From the NCBI GenBank assembly GCA_029859185.1, contig JAOUDR010000051.1:1-10793 (forward strand): a stretch of 10,793 nt of DNA, in the 5' to 3' direction. The stretch comes from Gemmatimonadota bacterium. Its GTDB lineage: Bacteria > Gemmatimonadota > Gemmatimonadetes > Gemmatimonadales > GWC2-71-9. Made by a program: the position numbers and the translations under genes. The notes under the pieces are model-generated. The model made no database searches and had not been told where the DNA came from. It saw nothing but the letters and a program-made list of their open reading frames with translations. This document shows, piece after piece, positions 7,311-10,793 of this stretch; position 1 is the first letter of the stretch, and each line of letters opens with the position of its first letter.

Positions 7311-7317
7311 GCACGTC

Positions 7318-8064
7318 ATGCGGCTCTATATCAACGTTGATCACGTCGCCACCGTCCGGCAGGCGCGCGGCACGACGGAACCCGACCCGGTCGAGGCCGC
7401 GGCCCTCTGCGAGCGGGCCGGCGCGGACGGTATCACCGTTCACCTGCGCGAGGACCGGCGGCACATCCAGGACGAGGACGTGCGCCGGCTCGCGACCTCT
7501 GTGCGGACGGTGTTGAACCTCGAGCTTGCCACCGCCGACGAAATCCTGGCGCTGGCGGTCAGCCTCCGCCCCCATCAAGCCACGCTCGTGCCGGAGCGGC
7601 GCATGGAAATCACGACCGAGGGGGGCCTCCCGCTCGGTACGGATCCCGACGGCGACCGTCGGCTTCGGGACGCAGTCGCCCGACTGAAGGACGCGGGGAT
7701 TCGCGTCAGCCTGTTCGTCGATCCGGATGCCGACATCATTGAGCGCAGCGCCGATCTCGGGGCTCACGCCGTGGAGCTCCACACCGGCCGCTATTGCCTG
7801 GCCTTTCCGGACGCACGCCGCGAATTGGACCGGTTGGCGACGGCCGCCCGTCACGCGGCCTCCCTGGGACTCGCCGTCCATGCCGGGCACGGTCTCAACC
7901 TGGCCAACGTGCCACCGGTGGCCCGGCTGCCCGAGGTCGAAGAACTCAACATCGGCCACAGCATCATCGGCCGGGCGGTCATGGTTGGGATGGAACGGGC
8001 GGTCGCGGAAATGCGGGTCGTCGTGGACGCGGCACGCGTTGACCAAGCTTCGGCGGGACCGTAA
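7318..8064 (+). CDS. pdxJ: Pyridoxine 5'-phosphate synthase
   Basis: PdxJ condenses 1-deoxy-D-xylulose 5-phosphate with 3-amino-2-oxopropyl phosphate to give pyridoxine 5'-phosphate, the last ring-forming step of DXP-dependent vitamin B6 synthesis. The 248 residues match the family length. Diagnostic blocks of the TIM barrel appear in order: INVDHVATVRQARG (5-18), VHLREDRRHIQ (41-51), LNLELA (67-72), PERRMEITTEGGL (92-104), VSLFVDPD (130-137), ELHTGRY (153-159), HAGHGLNLANV (188-198) and ELNIGHSIIGRAV (209-221). H42, E69 and H191 correspond to the conserved active-site His, Glu and His. The start is ATG 7318 with GAGG 11 bases upstream; an earlier in-frame start (7267) would add 17 residues absent from the family. 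It is the first of three same-strand genes. No other B6 gene is in the window. Confidence 0.98.
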   Translation: MRLYINVDHVATVRQARGTTEPDPVEAAALCERAGADGITVHLREDRRHIQDEDVRRLATSVRTVLNLELATADEILALAVSLRPHQATLVPERRMEITTEGGLPLGTDPDGDRRLRDAVARLKDAGIRVSLFVDPDADIIERSADLGAHAVELHTGRYCLAFPDARRELDRLATAARHAASLGLAVHAGHGLNLANVPPVARLPEVEELNIGHSIIGRAVMVGMERAVAEMRVVVDAARVDQASAGP

Positions 8065-8091
8065 CTTAGCCCAGGTTTGGCAAAGGCGCGC

Positions 8092-9852
8092 ATGGACCGA
8101 CAGTACGGTATGGCGGACTTCTTCGTGATGGAGGCGAGCGAATATCTCGAACGCCTCGACGGGCTCGTGTCCGCCCCGGGGCCGCCCCAGGGTGAGGACC
8201 TGCAGCGCCTCACCCGCGCTCTGCGAGGCGCCGCGCTGATGGCCAACCAGCAACCGATCGCGGCGGCGGCGGGCGCGTTCGAGCATCTGGCCAGGGCGGT
8301 CCGTGAAGGCCGGCACGACTGGGATGAAGGCACGCGGCAGCTCGCCGTTCGCACGGTAGACGATCTGCGGATCTTCGTGCGCCGCACACGCGAATGGACC
8401 GACGCGGACACGGCCCGTGCGCGGGACCTCGCGGCGACACTCGAGCGCGCCGGGGGCCGCGCCGTGATCCCGCCGCGCGTCATGCGTTCCAGCTCGCCCG
8501 ATGCGGGCACCCGCGCGTTCGTCGCGCGCGAGGGCGCCGCACTGGCCAGCACGCTCACCCGCGTCGCCGAAGCCGTGCGCCACAACCCCGCCGTCACGGA
8601 CCCCGTCCAGACCCTGCTGCGCCAGATGCAGCCCCTGCGTGGGCTCGCGACCCTGAGCGAGTACCCGCCACTCCCCGATCTGCTCGACGGCATCGAGCGG
8701 GCGGCAGGACTGGTGGCGCGGTCCCCGGCGGCTGTGGCCGCGCCCGGCGCACTGCTGGAGGCGGCGGCCAAAGCCCTCACAAAGGCGACGCGCGACATCA
8801 CCACCCAAGGCAAGTCCGACCCCGACGCCGCCGAGGTACGACGGTTCGCGGGAACGCTGCGTTCTGCCCTCGGCCTGGACCGGCCGGACGTGCCGATCGA
8901 GAGCCTCTACGCCCACGACGGCCCCCCCATCATCGAATCCCCGAGTGATTCGTCCGCGCCCGCGCTCGGCGAGGTCGAGCTGACGGCGCTCGGTGAGCAC
9001 CTCAGGCAGATCGGGATTGGCCTGGCGGGTGCGGGGACCGACGCGCAACGCGAGTTGCGAATCCTCGCGCTGGTCCAGCCGCTACAGGCGCTCGAAACCG
9101 GGGTGGAGGCCGAGCTGCGGGAGCCGGTGCGCGCGTTCGCTCGGGCCACGCGGGACGCCATCGCCGGCAACATCGTGACCCGCAGCCCGGAACCGCTCGG
9201 CCACGCTATCCAGGAAGCGGGCGTGGCCGTGGCCTCCGGACGGACCAACACCCTGGCGCGCATCACCGACCAGCTGCTCGCGCTCGTCGGGACGCTGCCA
9301 CCGACCGTTGCACCCGAGCCCGTGGTGGCCGCCGCCGAGCCCGCACCGCCCCCCCGGCCCCCGCCTGCACCCGCGCCACAGCCCGCGGCACAGGCGGAGC
9401 AACCCGCACCACCCAGCGAGCCTGCGGTGGCGCCCGAACACGAGACTCCCAACCTGGTCGGCAGCATCTTTCGATACCAGCGGCTGCTCGAGACCCTCGG
9501 TCTCGGCATACCGTCGCTGGAAGAGCTCATGGCGGGTGCACCCGTGGAGCCAGCGATGGCGCGGGTATCCAGCGCCGCGCCGCAGCCCGCCGCGCCCGCG
9601 CCAGCGGGTCCCGTCATCGCGCCCGTTGCAGCCGTCCCCACGTCCGCCGCGCTTGCAAGAGCGGAAGCGGAAGACGAGATCGTACTCATTGAGGCGATCT
9701 GCTATTCGGGCAAGAACGCGCTGAACCGGGCGTTGAGTCTGCGCGAGCAGGTCAACGTGCTCGTCGCCGCGGGCGCGCCGGCAACCGAAGTCCAGGAGCT
9801 TCTCGAAGAGGTCTTCGACCTCGTCCGCCTTGGCGCCGCCGACATCGCGTAG
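8092..9852 (+). CDS. Protein with two degenerate HPt-like modules
   Basis: This 586-residue soluble protein is mostly helical. Residues 10-70 align without gaps to histidine phosphotransfer (HPt) domains such as that of CheA: LQRLTRALRGAA (37-48) occupies the L-x-R-x-x-H-x-x-K-G-x-A position, with R42 where the phosphorylated His belongs, R45-G46 in place of Lys-Gly, and E64 at +22. A second module repeats this: LLRQMQPLRGLA (175-186) with Q180 in the His position, R183-G184, and E202 at +22. A third helical region (about 290-400) is less clear. A Pro/Ala-rich linker follows (about 403-450), then a conserved-looking helix (GSIFRYQRLLETLGLGIPSL, 457-476), another Pro/Ala linker, and an acidic helical tail (527-586). 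The start is ATG 8092 with AAAGG upstream, 27 bases after pdxJ. The HPt relationship is my alignment by eye. It is probably a non-phosphorylated docking or scaffold protein. Confidence 0.85.
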   Translation: MDRQYGMADFFVMEASEYLERLDGLVSAPGPPQGEDLQRLTRALRGAALMANQQPIAAAAGAFEHLARAVREGRHDWDEGTRQLAVRTVDDLRIFVRRTREWTDADTARARDLAATLERAGGRAVIPPRVMRSSSPDAGTRAFVAREGAALASTLTRVAEAVRHNPAVTDPVQTLLRQMQPLRGLATLSEYPPLPDLLDGIERAAGLVARSPAAVAAPGALLEAAAKALTKATRDITTQGKSDPDAAEVRRFAGTLRSALGLDRPDVPIESLYAHDGPPIIESPSDSSAPALGEVELTALGEHLRQIGIGLAGAGTDAQRELRILALVQPLQALETGVEAELREPVRAFARATRDAIAGNIVTRSPEPLGHAIQEAGVAVASGRTNTLARITDQLLALVGTLPPTVAPEPVVAAAEPAPPPRPPPAPAPQPAAQAEQPAPPSEPAVAPEHETPNLVGSIFRYQRLLETLGLGIPSLEELMAGAPVEPAMARVSSAAPQPAAPAPAGPVIAPVAAVPTSAALARAEAEDEIVLIEAICYSGKNALNRALSLREQVNVLVAAGAPATEVQELLEEVFDLVRLGAADIA

Positions 9853-10793
9853 TCGCCGCTCCCATCTCCCGGCCATCGTCGGGCTTGTCATCTCTGCCTT
9901 GCTGCTCTGGTGGGCGCTGCACGACGTGTCGCCCGCCGAGGTGTGGGGTGAGATCCGCAATGCCCATCCGGGATGGCTGTTCGCCGCCACCGTGGCAGTA
10001 ACGCTCACCTTCCCCCTCCGCACGATCCGCTGGCGCTACCTGCTGCGGGATCAGGGAGCGGTCCTGCCGATGGCGCCGCTGTGGCACGCGACCGCCATCG
10101 GGTTCATGGCCAACAACCTCCTGCCGGCCCGCGCCGGCGAACTCGCGCGCGCCTATGCCGCGCGGTCACTCACGGGGGTGCGCTTCACGACCGCGCTGGC
10201 CTCCGTCGCCGTCGAACGCGTGTTCGACGGGTTGTTTATCGTGGGCCTGCTCGTGGTCGGATTCCTCGGCGGTGGGTTCACCACGGCCGCCACGATCCAG
10301 GGGGTGCGACTCAGCAGGATGGCGGCTGGTGGGGCGATCCTGTTCGGGTCGGTCCTCATCGTCGCGGTTGCCGTGGTCTGGCAGCCGGCCGTCACCCGCC
10401 GGCTCGCCCATGCCGTGCTGCACCGTTTGCTTCCCGCGCGCTGGGCCGACCGGTTGCTCGTGCTGGTGGACGGCGTGCTCGACGGTCTGTCCGCGCTGCG
10501 TGCACCCGGGCGGCTCGGGGCCGTCCTGGTCTGGTCCCTGATCCTCTGGCTGACCAACGCGGCGTCGTTCGCGCTCGCGTTCGTCGCCTTCGGCCTCACG
10601 CTTCCTTGGGGCGCCGCGCTGGTCCTGCAGGGCCTGCTGGCGTTTGGCGTCGCGGTCCCGTCCACCCCGGGGTTCTTCGGGATATTCGAGGGGGTGACAC
10701 GTGCTGCGCTGGCGCTGTATGGAGTCGCGGGCACCGCAGCAGTCTCCCTCGCCATCGGATTTCACATTGCCGGGTTCATCCCCATTACGGTGT
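9830..10793 (+). CDS. LPG synthetase/flippase-like integral membrane protein, 3' truncated
   Basis: The frame runs without a stop from TTG 9830 to the window edge (321 codons seen) and continues beyond it. The protein has multiple membrane segments, beginning with a basic N-terminus (TSRSRRSH) and TM1 at about 15-31. It carries hallmarks of the UPF0104 / TIGR00374 flippase-like family, related to the membrane part of lysylphosphatidylglycerol synthetase and AglD: RWRYLLR (64-70), the ANNLLPARAGELARAY block (89-104), VERVFDG (120-126) and the C-terminal PSTPGFFGIFEG motif (280-291). Members are implicated in moving or modifying lipid-linked substrates; the substrate here is unknown. The start is the only in-frame start codon before TM1. 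It lies inside the preceding gene (23-base overlap) and lacks a good Shine-Dalgarno at normal spacing, so translation is probably coupled. The exact start is uncertain. Confidence 0.9.
   Translation, partial: MAPPTSRSRRSHLPAIVGLVISALLLWWALHDVSPAEVWGEIRNAHPGWLFAATVAVTLTFPLRTIRWRYLLRDQGAVLPMAPLWHATAIGFMANNLLPARAGELARAYAARSLTGVRFTTALASVAVERVFDGLFIVGLLVVGFLGGGFTTAATIQGVRLSRMAAGGAILFGSVLIVAVAVVWQPAVTRRLAHAVLHRLLPARWADRLLVLVDGVLDGLSALRAPGRLGAVLVWSLILWLTNAASFALAFVAFGLTLPWGAALVLQGLLAFGVAVPSTPGFFGIFEGVTRAALALYGVAGTAAVSLAIGFHIAGFIPITV

Noticed and set aside
7249..9048. Upstream extension of the lipoprotein frame to 747 residues
   Set aside because: The added part is antisense to pdxJ, which is certain, and to the HPt-like gene. 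A lipoprotein signal begins at 7248 or 7260, which gives a natural start.
8959..9300. Third HPt module centred on Q329
   Set aside because: LVQPLQAL resembles the second module, but the Gly after the basic position is missing and the +22 position is Arg, not Glu. The region is helical, but the evidence is too weak to count it as a repeat.
9298..9450. Pro/Ala-rich DNA as a sequence repeat
   Set aside because: It encodes a flexible linker with irregular codons; there is no regular repeated DNA unit.
10153..10765. Two minus-strand open frames of about 200 codons
   Set aside because: They are antisense to the flippase-like gene, which has conserved motifs and membrane segments. The minus-strand translations are polar and low in complexity.

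Overview
This window comes from a high-GC bacterial chromosome. A DUF4159 gene beside a large DUF4175 gene, with a methylmalonyl-CoA epimerase and several poorly described proteins around them, suggests Gemmatimonadota or a related lineage. That placement is inferred from gene content and composition, not from a phylogenetic marker. I see no tRNA, rRNA, CRISPR array, transposase or other sign of transfer. Coding density is near complete: every gap is under 90 bases.

Left part (1-6322, minus strand): six genes in one direction form a probable operon. In transcription order they are thioredoxin (trxA-like), a 338-residue protein of unknown function with a duplicated module, rsmI (16S rRNA C1402 2'-O-methyltransferase), a secreted DUF4159 protein, a three-TM DUF4175 protein with a very long coiled-coil C-terminal half, and the start of a secreted TPR-like protein that leaves the window. 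The four downstream junctions all overlap: GTGA, ATGA, ATGA and a 17-base overlap. This points to translational coupling. The last three genes look like an envelope module; the first three are cytoplasmic.

Middle part (6323-7317): an 81-base divergent gap separates thioredoxin from methylmalonyl-CoA epimerase (plus strand). The epimerase converges, with a 2-base gap, on a small probable lipoprotein (minus strand). A perfect 8-bp GC hairpin lies just past the epimerase stop. A second short divergent gap separates the lipoprotein from pdxJ.

Right part (7318-10793, plus strand): pdxJ (pyridoxine 5'-phosphate synthase), then a 586-residue protein, then a membrane protein of the lysylphosphatidylglycerol synthetase/flippase-like family that runs off the right end. 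The 586-residue protein carries two HPt-like helical modules that keep the K/R-G and Glu positions of the HPt fold but have Arg and Gln where the phospho-accepting His should be. The three genes are closely packed and probably co-transcribed. The degenerate HPt protein is the most unusual item in the window.
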